Part shown: piece after piece, positions 1 through 8,906 of the stretch
How positions within the stretch are numbered: position 1 is the stretch's first letter
Layout: the number at the start of each line of letters is the position of its first letter
Source: Pseudorasbora parva
Lineage: Eukaryota; Chordata; Actinopteri; Cypriniformes; Gobionidae
Length of the DNA: 64,000 nt
Direction of reading: 5' to 3'
Assembly: GCF_024679245.1 (NCBI RefSeq)
Contig: NC_090187.1
Span: 22,144,995-22,208,994, forward strand
The notes under the pieces: generated by a model
The model's database searches: none
What the model was told of the DNA's origin: nothing
The model's input: the letters and a program-made list of their open reading frames with translations, nothing else
Position numbers and translations under genes: made by a program

Positions 1-3000
1 CCCCGAACAAGCCGAAAGGAAGCGTGACGAATTGGTGTAATCCGAACGGCGTGGTGAAAGCTGTTTTTTCTTTGGATAATGGAGACAAGGGGATCTGCCA
101 ATAGCCCTTTGTTAAGTCCAGTGTCGAATAAAATCGAGCCGAGCCTAACCGATCAAGCAACTCGTCAACCCGTGGCATTGGATACGCGTCGAACTTCGAC
201 ACAGCGTTCACCTTGCGGTAGTCCACACAGAACCTGACCGAGCCGTCCGTTTTGGGGACCAAAACTATCGGGCTCGCCCAGTCACTGTTGGACTCCTCGA
301 TTACTCCCATGTCGAGCATTGCGCCTAATTCGTCCTGAACTACTTTTTTCTTGTGTTCAGGCAAGCGGTACGGCCGGCTGCGAACTACCACGCCCGGCTC
401 GGTCTCGATATGGTGCTGAATCAAGTCGGTACGTCCCGGTAGGGGCGAGAACACGTCGGCGAACTCCGCCTGCAATTTCGATAAATCAGCGAGTTGTAAC
501 GGTGAGAGGTGATCTCCCCCAGGGGCCAGCGCGACTGATTGCGCTTTAATGCTCGCCTCTGGCCCGAGATCATCCTCTCCCCCGATCACCGTTGCCAACA
601 ACACCGATTCCACCTCATTCCATTTTTTCAGCAGATTGAGGTGGTATATTTGACGTGCCCCGTTCCTATCGGATCGTATCACTTCATAATCGAGCTCTCC
701 TATCTGTCGTGCGACCTCAAACGGCCCCTGCCACTTCGACATTAATTTTGAGCTCGAGGTTGGGAGTAGAACGAGCACTTTCTCTCCCGGTGTGAATTTG
801 CGCAGTTTAGTACCCCTGTTATATGACCGGCTCTGGCGGTCCTGGGCTTGTAACAAATTCTCCCTAGATAGCCGCCCCAATGTGTGGAGTTTTGTTCGCA
901 AGTCCATGACGTACTGAATTTCGTTTTTGGCCAACGACGGCCCCTCCTCCCAAGTTTCTCGTAGGACGTCCAGCACCCCCCGTGGCTGACGTCCGTAGAG
1001 AAGCTCGAAGGGGGAAAACCCCGTGGAGGCTTGCGGGACCTCGCGCACAGCAAATAAGAGGGGTTCTAACCACCGATCCCAATTCTTGGCGTCTTCTTGT
1101 ACGAATTTACGGATCATGGATTTAAGAGTGCGATTAAATCGTTCGACCAACCCGTCTGTTTGTGGGTGATAGACGCTGGTTCGAATGGATTTAATGCCCA
1201 ATAATCCATACAATTCGCTTAACGTGCGTGACATAAACGCCGTGCCTTGATCAGTGAGGATTTCTTTCGGAATCCCCACCCGGGAGATTAAACGAAACAG
1301 TGCGTCCGCAACACTCTTCGCCGAGATGTTGCGGAGAGCCACTGCTTCCGGGTATCGTGTTGCGTAGTCCACGATAACTAGCGCAAAACGATGCCCGCGT
1401 GCGGATCGTTCTAATGGCCCGATGAGGTCCATCGCAATTCTCTCGAAGGGGACCTGCATTAATGGAAGGGGGCGCAATGGCGCTTTTGGGGCGGCCAGTG
1501 GGTTCACCAACTGACATTCAGGACAAGACGCGCACCACCTGCGCACATTGTCATAAATGCCTGGCCAAAAGAATCGGGTCATTAAACGATTCAGCGTGGC
1601 CGCCTGTCCCAGGTGGCCCGCCATCGGGTTAGAATGAGCCGCCTGAAAAAGCATTTCCCGGCGGCTCTTTGGTACTAACAATTGGGTTGTATCCATTTTT
1701 GACTGAGCGTCTTGGGTCACTCGATACAACCTATCCTTAATTATGGCAAAATAAGGATACGTGACGGGCAATGCGGGTTGGAGGGGCTGACCGTCGATGG
1801 TGCGGACCTGTTGAAACGCATGTTTTAGCGTCTCGTCTTGAGACTGCTCCAGAGGGAAGTCATCGCGGTCCGAGAGAATCAGTCTCTCGACCCCGCTCGA
1901 TTCCTCTGAAGCTGTTCCCAAGGGCCCCGTATCAGCCTCGCCAACCTGCACTCGCACCGCCCCGTTCCTAGCCTTGTTTCCCCAAGCGGCATCCGCGCAC
2001 AACGACCCCAATAACGCCGAAAAGGCGGGCCAATTCGTCCCCAGAATTAGCGGATGCCGGAGGTGGGGACTAACCGCCACCTCAACACTATGCTTTTTCC
2101 CCCTAAACTGGATCGTGACTGGGACAACCGGATATTCCACCACATCCCCGTGCACACACCGCACCTTAACCACGCGGCTTGTATCCAACGCCCCAGGCTG
2201 AATCAGGCTTTGATGGATCGAGGTTTGGTTACATCCTGAATCCACCAAGGCCTGATATGTACCCCCCTTGATACTTACAGGAATTTGGTACTCTCCTGCT
2301 TGATCGGGGGTGGTCCGCTGGACGTCCGGGATCCGGATCATTGTTCCGATGTCCATCATCGGACATCGGTCCACAAAATGATCCGGATCACCGCACCGCC
2401 AGCAGGCCAGCCCAGGCCTACCCGCCGCCCCGGCGGCGGGGAGTGGGTTGGAGGCTGAGCGCGGATAGGGGGCGGAACCGGATCCATAGTCACTACCCGG
2501 CCCCAGCGGCCCCGCCCCCCTGGGCGGGACCCGCGAACTCCCAGACGGTCCAGGGCCCATCCCACCCCGGCCTCTGGGGGGAACGCGAGGAGGGCCTGGA
2601 GGGCGGGACCTGGGGAGAGGGACAGGTCGAGAGAGAGAGAGAGAAGGGGGAGAGAGAGAGGGAGAAGTTAGTGGGGGTGCGCCGACCCCCGGGCACGCCA
2701 CCAGGTGGTCCTCCGCCAAATTGATGGCCGTCTCCAGCGACGTGGGCCGGTGGCACTGGACCCACTCGGCGGTCTTCCTGGGGAGCCGAGTGATGAACTG
2801 CTCCAGCACCACCAGATCGACGACATGGTCCACGTCGCTGCCGCCGGCCAGCAGCCATCTGCGGCACTCGTCCCGGAGCTGTTGGGCCAAGGCGAAGGGT
2901 CGACCGGACTCGCCCCACTCCAGGGAGCGGAAACGCTGGCGATGCTGTTCTGGGGTCCGGCCGACCCGCTGAAGAATGGCCCGCTTCAGGTCATCGTAGT

Positions 3001-3394
3001 CCAGGAGGTTCGCAACCGGTAGATGTTGCGCGGCCGCCTGGGCTTCGCCGGATAGCAGTGGAATGAGGCGCACCGGCCACTGTGCCCGGGGCCACCCGCA
3101 GGCCTCCGCGGCTTTTTGGAATAGATCCACGAAGGCCTCGGGATCATCTTCCGGCCCCATCTTCTGCAGGGGCACGTGCACCGGTGCGCTGGCCCGCCCA
3201 GCGGCCTCGGCGCGAACCTCCCGGTCCATCCAGCTCCGGAACTGCTCGCGGTCCTCTTGCTGGCCTTGGACTATGGCCGCGAAGCGGCGCTCCTGTTCAG
3301 TCCGAAGGTCCAGCAACGCCGTGTGATGTTCCTGGTGGAGGGCCGCGAGCGATGTTATGATCTCCGCAAATGGCGAGGCGGAGGGCGTTGTCAT
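1..3394 (-). CDS. gag-pol polyprotein (gag, protease, integrase, RT start), partial at left edge
   Basis: About 1131 codons are open from the ATG at 3394-3392 to the window edge. I traced one frame through all motifs. A SCAN-like capsid region lies near residues 153-231. A CCHC zinc knuckle (C-X2-C-X4-H-X4-C, starting CWRCGDPDH) is at 331-344. The protease DSG is at 385-387. The integrase zinc region has H587 and H594 and the pair C624/C627. The catalytic integrase triad is D656, D715 and E751, with exactly 35 residues between the last two. A GPF-type module (KWQGPFEV) lies near 890. Reverse transcriptase shows CVDYR (D1058) and STLDL (D1093) before the sequence ends. The start was chosen because it is the first ATG after the primer-binding site. 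The YXDD box, RNase H and stop are outside the window. The role is self-replication of the retrotransposon by capsid assembly, maturation, reverse transcription and integration. Confidence 0.9.
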   Translation of the reverse strand, partial: MTTPSASPFAEIITSLAALHQEHHTALLDLRTEQERRFAAIVQGQQEDREQFRSWMDREVRAEAAGRASAPVHVPLQKMGPEDDPEAFVDLFQKAAEACGWPRAQWPVRLIPLLSGEAQAAAQHLPVANLLDYDDLKRAILQRVGRTPEQHRQRFRSLEWGESGRPFALAQQLRDECRRWLLAGGSDVDHVVDLVVLEQFITRLPRKTAEWVQCHRPTSLETAINLAEDHLVACPGVGAPPLTSPSLSPPSLSLSRPVPLPRSRPPGPPRVPPRGRGGMGPGPSGSSRVPPRGAGPLGPGSDYGSGSAPYPRSASNPLPAAGAAGRPGLACWRCGDPDHFVDRCPMMDIGTMIRIPDVQRTTPDQAGEYQIPVSIKGGTYQALVDSGCNQTSIHQSLIQPGALDTSRVVKVRCVHGDVVEYPVVPVTIQFRGKKHSVEVAVSPHLRHPLILGTNWPAFSALLGSLCADAAWGNKARNGAVRVQVGEADTGPLGTASEESSGVERLILSDRDDFPLEQSQDETLKHAFQQVRTIDGQPLQPALPVTYPYFAIIKDRLYRVTQDAQSKMDTTQLLVPKSRREMLFQAAHSNPMAGHLGQAATLNRLMTRFFWPGIYDNVRRWCASCPECQLVNPLAAPKAPLRPLPLMQVPFERIAMDLIGPLERSARGHRFALVIVDYATRYPEAVALRNISAKSVADALFRLISRVGIPKEILTDQGTAFMSRTLSELYGLLGIKSIRTSVYHPQTDGLVERFNRTLKSMIRKFVQEDAKNWDRWLEPLLFAVREVPQASTGFSPFELLYGRQPRGVLDVLRETWEEGPSLAKNEIQYVMDLRTKLHTLGRLSRENLLQAQDRQSRSYNRGTKLRKFTPGEKVLVLLPTSSSKLMSKWQGPFEVARQIGELDYEVIRSDRNGARQIYHLNLLKKWNEVESVLLATVIGGEDDLGPEASIKAQSVALAPGGDHLSPLQLADLSKLQAEFADVFSPLPGRTDLIQHHIETEPGVVVRSRPYRLPEHKKKVVQDELGAMLDMGVIEESNSDWASPIVLVPKTDGSVRFCVDYRKVNAVSKFDAYPMPRVDELLDRLGSARFYSTLDLTKGYWQIPLSPLSKEKTAFTTPFGLHQFVTLPFGLFG

Positions 3395-3417
3395 GGCGGC
3401 GGCTCTGTCCTGCTTCC

Positions 3418-3437
3418 TTCCCGGGTTTCGGCACCAG
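3418..3437 (-). promoter_or_regulatory. tRNA primer-binding site
   Basis: Immediately inside the LTR on the minus strand, after one C, comes TGGTGCCGAAACCCGGGA. It is complementary to a tRNA 3' end finishing in CCA. This is the minus-strand primer site and it fixes the LTR boundary and the element's orientation. I do not assign the tRNA species. Confidence 0.8.
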
Positions 3438-3843
3438 TGTAACAAGTTCGATATAGTGAGGAAGGAAGAGGACACGGGGGTCGGCAGGACTGTTGATGCT
3501 CTTTTATTCTTAATAACTCAAATCAATAAACGTGCACGCTTCAGCGTGTGTTTGTCTCTGTGTATGCTCAGTTTCGCTTCCGGGTCACGCACTTCCGGCT
3601 TCCGGGTATCTCAGGGTCTCGGCATCAACAGTCCGACTCTCTCTCTCCTCGGTCTCCGGTTCCGCTGGTGTTTTATCCCGTCTCCGCGCTCATTACTAGA
3701 ACAAGAGACAGGTGTTATTAATCTGCGTCCAACCCACTCACTTACCGCTCGTCCCGAGGCCCTCTCTCCCGCTGCAGACCTCGCTGAACCACGCCCCCCT
3801 TGCCACACACACCGTGTAAGATTATTATTCTGGCAACCTTACA
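3438..3843 (-). repeat. 5' LTR of the Gmr1-like element
   Basis: The 406-bp LTR is bounded by the short inverted termini TGTAA and TTACA (plus strand TGTAAC at 3438, CTTACA ending at 3843). On the minus strand it carries an AATAAA polyadenylation signal opposite 3503-3508 and an AT-rich GATAAAA near 3670 that might act as a TATA element. The partner LTR is off the window, so neither LTR divergence nor a target duplication can be read. Confidence 0.8.
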
Positions 3844-4487
3844 GGTCAGAAATCATATTAGATTGGAATATTCAAAATTTCAGGGTATCACGGAAGAGAC
3901 AGATTTATTTAGGATGGGGCGTCGATTACACAAGAGTATGAATACATGAAAGATCGGAATTATTGCGCCGAAGACGGGTTTTGAGCATGTCGTGCCAGTG
4001 AGGCAAATTCGGAGGAGACACCATTTGACACGGCTCAGCAGACACTCCAGGATGAGCTGGTCATGTCCAGACAGGTCCACCATCCGATCCGGACAGGGCC
4101 CAGATCCGGGATAAACCTCGGGATAAACAGAGAGACTAACATTAGCGTAGATGCCTCTCTTTTTATGATGTAACGAGTAAATCAGGTGTTATTGGAAGTG
4201 TTCCCGGTTCCGGCTGACCTAGTTAATGCAGCCTAACAATCCGTCAATTGATCTGAATAATGAAAGTTAAAAATTTTCTATGTGTATGCCATAGTAAAGA
4301 GATGTGTTTTTAGTCTAGATTTAAACTGACAGAGTGTGTCTGCTTCCCGAACAATGCTAGGAAGACTATTCCACAGTTCAGGAGCTAAATAGGAAAATGA
4401 TCGACTGCCTGCAGTTGATTTAGATATTCTAGGTATTATCAACTGGCCAGAAATTTTGAGAGTGCAATAGACGTGATGGAGACACAA
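3844..4487 (-). pseudogene. L2-like LINE fragment: RT C-terminal tail and 3' UTR (inverted part)
   Basis: The minus-strand reading from 4487 to 4278 encodes a tail containing SFSYLAPELWNSLP and FKSRLKTHLF, which I recognise as the C-terminal end of reverse transcriptase in fish L2/CR1-type non-LTR elements, ending in a stop at 4278. From 4277 down to 3844 the same strand looks like a continuing 3' UTR. The start of the coding region and the rest of ORF2 are missing, so this is a dead fragment. Clade assignment rests on motif memory, not a search. Confidence 0.6.
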
Positions 4488-4545
4488 TCGTGATTGTAAA
4501 AGCGCTATATAAATAAAGTTGATTGATTGATTGATTGATGTTTAT
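4483..4545 (+). mobile_element. L2-like 3' terminus with TTGA-type tail
   Basis: This plus-strand segment (ACACAATCGTGATTG, then AAAGCGCTATATAAATAAAG, then GATT repeats) is the typical 3' end of the fish L2-like/SINE tail. The same end occurs at 26509-26560. It is in the opposite orientation to the ORF fragment directly left of it. Confidence 0.65.
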
Positions 4546-5152
4546 AATCCTATACCACAACAATTTAATTCAAGATCGTTCGTTTGTTCGGCCCACTTCA
4601 AGCAAGCTTCACTCAGCGTCTTAAACCGAAGAAAGTGGCAGCTATATTCCTGCAAGCAGTAAGTAGCGATTTTATCCACTTATTGACTGTTTAAACAATT
4701 TCTGATTAAATTGAAAGTTTCTTAGAGAGACCCCATTGTCTAGATAACACAAGATGCTAGTACAGTAACAATAGGAAACACCAAGTACCGTACAAAACTA
4801 AATAGTGTGTCTAATGACAAAGGGTAATGTTATTTTGTATTACAAAATACAACCGTAGATACTTTGTTTAGATCGTTCACTCAATCCTTCTAGCAAACAT
4901 CACCGTTTCCACTATATAAGTTAAAACGATAGTCATAAGTTATAATATAAAGTTATGATAGTCAAATATAAGTTATATATTTATATGTTTGAGAACTGAA
5001 GTATGGTGTTTCCGATGATGTTTTTGCCTATTTGTATTTCAGATTAGGCTACATCACAGTCACTGTAACCTTAGCCTATATTGTGACTAATGTTAAATAA
5101 ACATGCAATATCATTGACGAAAAAAGACAAGTCTAAAATGTTGGCTGAATGA
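4546..5152. other. No feature recognised
   Basis: This is AT-rich sequence without convincing coding potential or repeat termini that I can support. Confidence 0.4.
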
Positions 5153-5449
5153 CACACTTTAAGTAGAATATCTCAAATGGAGATTGATAAAATGCAGCTT
5201 ACTTGTTTATTGGTGTTTTCAGATTGGTCGTGCGCGAGAGAGAGCTTGCGTCCATATGGTTACCAGATTGGACATGTTCAGGTAAAAACCGGAGTGAATA
5301 CCGGAAAAGCTCTGTTTTGGGGATTTAATTACTGAAATCTAGCAAAACGAACGTGAGCTTTTTCTCACATGCGGATGATCTAAAAACACCAAATAAACAA
5401 GTAAGCTGCATTGTATCAATCTCCATTTAAGATGTTTTGCTTAAAGTTT
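5153..5449. repeat. Fold-back repeat with about 67-bp arms
   Basis: The left arm (about 5153-5219, containing TGCAGCTTACTTGTTTATTG) pairs with the right arm (about 5381-5449), giving a stem of nearly 70 bp with few mismatches around a loop of about 160 bp. It is probably the core of a non-autonomous DNA transposon. A TTAA-type terminus (GGGCACCTTTAA) lies at about 5733-5744 and may be its right end; the matching left end was not found. Confidence 0.6.
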
Positions 5450-5744
5450 CATTTAGTCGATCTGTGTTGTGTCAGGACGGTCAGGACTCATGAGCCGCTT
5501 CACTGAACTGCTGTGAGCTGCTGAAATAAGCCAATCAGAGCAGAGCTCAACATTAATATTCATGACTCTTCCAAATAAGGCAAAAACAGAGCATTGCATC
5601 CTAGGGACAATTTATAGGGTTGTAAATAGACCTGTAAAACTGTATCTGGACAATTTTTCCCTTAAATAAGACACACACCCTCTATGCAGATATCAGAGAA
5701 CAATTTAAAATATTGTTTCAAATCATTCTAGGGCACCTTTAAAA
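5450..5744. mobile_element. Probable right flank of a TTAA-type MITE
   Basis: The segment ends in TTCTAGGGCACCTTTAA, which I recognise as a recurring terminus of TTAA-target repeats in fish. No coding content is seen and family is not assigned. Confidence 0.35.
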
Positions 5745-5788
5745 GAAGGTACACCGCCATCTTGCTCCTCCCTAAGAGACTTGAACGG

Positions 5789-6572
5789 TAACACTTTACA
5801 ATACGGGTGCACTAACATGCATTAATTCATGCTTAACTAATGCACAGATAATCATGAGCTAATGGTGAACTAACCCATTTATTAATGGTTAATGCATTAG
5901 CAACTAATGAAGATTATACATGATTAATAAATTAAGTAATCATTAAATTGTTATTTGTTAAATGTGTCATAATGTATTAATTCCTTAATAACATAATGAA
6001 TGTGTTAATTACCACAAGGGGTCAAAGCCATGCATTTCAACTTCCAGTTGTCTGCTTTAATTAATCATTAGCTAATGATTTATAAAGGTATCATTTTGTT
6101 ATTACTTTACTTGTTTGGGCACATGACTATTAATTAACTTATTAAGCAATATGTAATATGTAATTGAGGTTATGGGTTTTGACTTCATTTTGAATTAGTT
6201 AATAATCATGTGCCCCAACAAGTAAAGTCATAACATAATAATACTTTTATAAATCATTAGCTAATGATTAATAAAAGCAGACAACTGGAAGTGGAAATGC
6301 ATGGCTTTGACCCCTTGTGGTAATTAACACGTTAATTTACATTATTAGTTAATATAATATGTTATTAAGGAATTAATACATTATGACACATTTAACTAAT
6401 AACAATTTAATGATTACTTAATCTATTAATCATGTATAATCTTCATTAGTTGCTGATGCAGTAATCATTAATAAATGGGTTAATAAATTAGTAATACATT
6501 AACTCATGATTATCTGTGCATTAATTAAGCATGAATTAATGTATATTAGTGCACCCGTATTGTAAAGTGTTA
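5789..6572. mobile_element. 784-bp palindromic MITE, copy 1
   Basis: The termini TAACACTTTACAATA (5789) and ATTGTAAAGTGTTA (ending 6572) are inverted, and the two halves are inverted copies of each other nearly throughout (for example the CATGCATTTCAACTTCCAG segment at about 6030 and its complement near 6290). The short middle is at about 6100-6240. No coding content was found. A second copy at 48313-57549 is broken by two insertions, so this intact copy serves as the empty-site reference for both. Confidence 0.85.
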
Positions 6573-6833
6573 TTACTTGAAATTACATGATGTTGTAAAC
6601 ACGACTTCTCACCTCGTAAATACGAACATCCCAGGAGGGCTTGAACACACCATTTGACACATATTGTTTTTCCGCTTGAAAGCTGTGGAGGGCTCGCATG
6701 TATTCAGGTCTGATGATCAGCTGATTATAAACTCTAAAAGTAAGTTTAATTTTCACATAATACAGTCTTTAAGCTTGGTAATTATTGATATTCATGTTGT
6801 GTTTATATTGCTATTTTTGTATTATGCGTTTAA

Positions 6834-7700
6834 AGGGGTGATGAATTGAAGAATCAACTTTCCCTTGAGCTTTTGTATATAAAAGGTCATGGTAATGTAA
6901 GAATATACGTTTCAGAGCTGAAAACTTCCTTGAAAAGAAAATCTTTTATAGACACCAGGCCTGGCAAATGACGAAAGATGAAACACACACCTCTACAGCG
7001 CCTTTAATCCAGCAGACGCGTCCACCGACTCATGGAGGGCTCGTGCTAGCTGGTCAACAACAATAAATATGCCGAGGAAGATTAAGATATTGCGCTATTC
7101 CTGGTTGTGGAAGAACACAGTCGCTGCATAAGCTTCTTTCTGATCCTAATATTAGGAATGAGTGGTTGAACTTTATTTTTAATGAAGTTCCAGCTCACAT
7201 AGGGAAGACATATTCACTTCAGTTAACTGCGGGATCGTTTGTAAACAAATCTCCAGTCGGTGCTGGATTTGAATCCAAAAGGAATGGTGCAACACACATG
7301 TGAGTAAAACATGTTATTATCTTTAATAGTACTGCATTGTTATAGATAATTTTGCTTATGTGTTACGTGTCTAACAGAACATACCTTAAGCAAGTTGGAC
7401 TCAGACACGTGTGGGCCGGGGCTCGCAAAGCCAGGCAGGCCGATGAATCTCTTAGTATTACATTTTTGTTCTGCTCTTCTCTCTCTCTCAAGTTGACATC
7501 TGAAGGGCAGCGCACGCCGAACGTGTATGTGTGTCACGACCCATCAGAACCCAGCGTTTTGGAGAGCCTCAAATCCAGTATAGAAATAGAGCCTATTTCT
7601 TATTAGTTATGATGTTTTTGAATGTGAAAACCACACAAACATCATTAGTTGACCTCAGACAACAGTATCATTTAAAAATAAAAGCCACTTCATGACACCT
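6834..7700 (+). mobile_element. TTAA-flanked DNA transposon, copy 1 (Kolobok-like)
   Basis: The element runs from AGGGGTGATGAA (6834) to TTCATGACACCT (7700), which are inverted, and is flanked by TTAA at 6830-6833 and 7701-7704. Related copies lie at 43631-45282 and 55486-57181. It carries a decayed THAP-like exon. TTAA target duplication plus a THAP domain is typical of the Kolobok superfamily (established knowledge); piggyBac also uses TTAA but lacks THAP. Superfamily assignment is therefore inference. Confidence 0.75.
7091..7303 (+). pseudogene. THAP-like zinc-finger exon relic in the TTAA element
   Basis: One frame starts CAIPGCGRTQSLHKL, followed by NEWLNFIF and later GSFVNKSPVGAGF. This fits a THAP DNA-binding domain: an N-terminal C-X4-C pair, a conserved tryptophan, then a region where the family has a C-X2-H pair. 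Here the expected Cys and His are replaced (YSLQLT), so zinc binding is probably lost. The frame stops at 7301-7303. A GTGAGT consensus splice donor at 7300-7305 suggests this was the 3' end of an exon. The domain would bind transposon ends or a target. The homologous segment at about 55733-55915 is more decayed. Confidence 0.55.
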
Positions 7701-7704
7701 TTAA

Positions 7705-8219
7705 ACATTCTGATGATGAAAATATCCACCTTTATATGACAGTGTTCACTATCTTGCACATGTGGTCGCACGCTGTATAATTGAAATAATGACAACGACT
7801 CATATTTTCCATATGTTTACTTTAGTGTTTACACTGTACAAATGCCAGTAAGCCATATTTATGTGGATTGTAAAGATTATATTGGATTGAGTAGTTAAGA
7901 CTAGTCACGTTTAGATTAATAGTCGATTGTTTACATTTCATATAGTCATGTGTCAGGTTATTAATATTTTTGATTTAAATCTTTATCATTTATTACTGTA
8001 AACTGATTATTTATATTTTTGTATTTATTATATAAACCACACATACGCTTAAGTCACATACAACTTTCAGTGTTTTGCAGTGAGTGTGTCACATGGCTTG
8101 ACCCTTCTATTAAACATCAGGGATTAGACTTTTGGACTTTGTGTATTTTTACCGATGCCCTGTGATGATCTCAATTAAGTCAGAACCAGTCAATACAGAC
8201 CAGAAACCTATTTACCAGA
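7705..8219. other. AT-rich sequence, no feature recognised
   Basis: No coding potential, paired termini or known repeat motif is evident. Confidence 0.4.
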
Positions 8220-8433
8220 TTGATTTATGTTGGGCGATGGTGAGTTTTCATTTTTTATGGGGGTATTCTATAGACAGTGATTTTTGTACTGTTGAAACTG
8301 TATATTCTCTAAACCTTCCAATCAAGGGACAATTTTTACATGTTTACATTTTCAAAAAAACATCCCTTAGTGTGATCTATAAGCTGGGTACATGGGTACA
8401 AAAAAATGTCAATTATAAAGAATTTGGATATTG

Positions 8434-8488
<55 letters not shown>
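8220..8488 (+). repeat. Diverged CA-linked interspersed repeat plus (CA)n
   Basis: The sequence is a diverged relative of the next repeat (matching landmarks: a TTTTTATGGGGG start, ACTGTATATTCTCT, TTTTCAAAAAAAC, GTGATCTATAAG, GGATATTGCC) and leads directly into a CA microsatellite at about 8434-8488. Confidence 0.6.
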
Positions 8489-8492
<4 letters not shown>

Positions 8493-8504
8493 CACATGTC
8501 GTGT

Positions 8505-8775
8505 TTCCATGTTTTATGGGGACTTTCCATAGGCGTAATGGATTTCATACTGTACAAACTGTACATCCTATCCCCTTACACTGCCCCTGCCCCTAAACCT
8601 ACCCATCACAGGAAACATTCTGCATTTATACTTTCTCAAAAAAAACTCCTTCTGTGTGATTTATAAGATGTTTTCCTCATGGGGACCAAAAAATGTCCCC
8701 ACAAGGACAAGAATTTCGGATATTGCCATCTTTGTAGGGACATTTTGTCCCCATAACGTAGGGATTACCAGGTCG
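8505..8775 (+). repeat. CA-linked interspersed repeat, second copy
   Basis: The repeat begins near ATGGGGACTTTCCATAGGCG and ends with CATAACGTAGGGATTACCAG just before a CA tract. The same sequence recurs at 21100-21312, there without the CA tail. Family is unnamed here. It is a common fish repeat in my recollection. Confidence 0.7.
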
Positions 8776-8830
8776 CACACACACGCACACACACGCACAC
8801 ACACGCACACACACGCACACACACGCACAC

Positions 8831-8904
<74 letters not shown>
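8776..8904. repeat. (CA)n / (CACG) compound microsatellite
   Basis: The tract has several CG-interrupted units (ACACACACGC repeated) followed by a pure CA run. Apparent Cys-Val or His-Thr open frames across it are artefacts of the repeat. Confidence 0.95.

Positions 8905-8906
<2 letters not shown>

Larger units (their letters stand above)
1..3843 (-). mobile_element. Ty3/gypsy LTR retrotransposon, Gmr1-like, 5' part
   Basis: Read on the minus strand the order is 5' LTR (3843 to 3438), primer-binding site, then one open frame encoding gag, zinc knuckle, protease, integrase and the start of reverse transcriptase. Integrase before reverse transcriptase is the Ty1/copia-like order that defines the Gmr1 group of deuterostome Ty3/gypsy elements (established knowledge). 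The element runs off the left edge inside reverse transcriptase, so RNase H and the 3' LTR are not visible. No internal stop is present in the visible part, which suggests a young or recently active copy. It abuts an L2-like 3' UTR fragment at 3844, and probably inserted into it. Confidence 0.9.

Noticed and set aside
2341..2918. Open frames of 127 and 141 codons
   Set aside because: They overlap the gag zinc-knuckle region in other frames; the real gag-pol frame explains the sequence.
8336..8904. Long Cys-Val, His-Thr open frames
   Set aside because: They are translations of CA/TG microsatellite.
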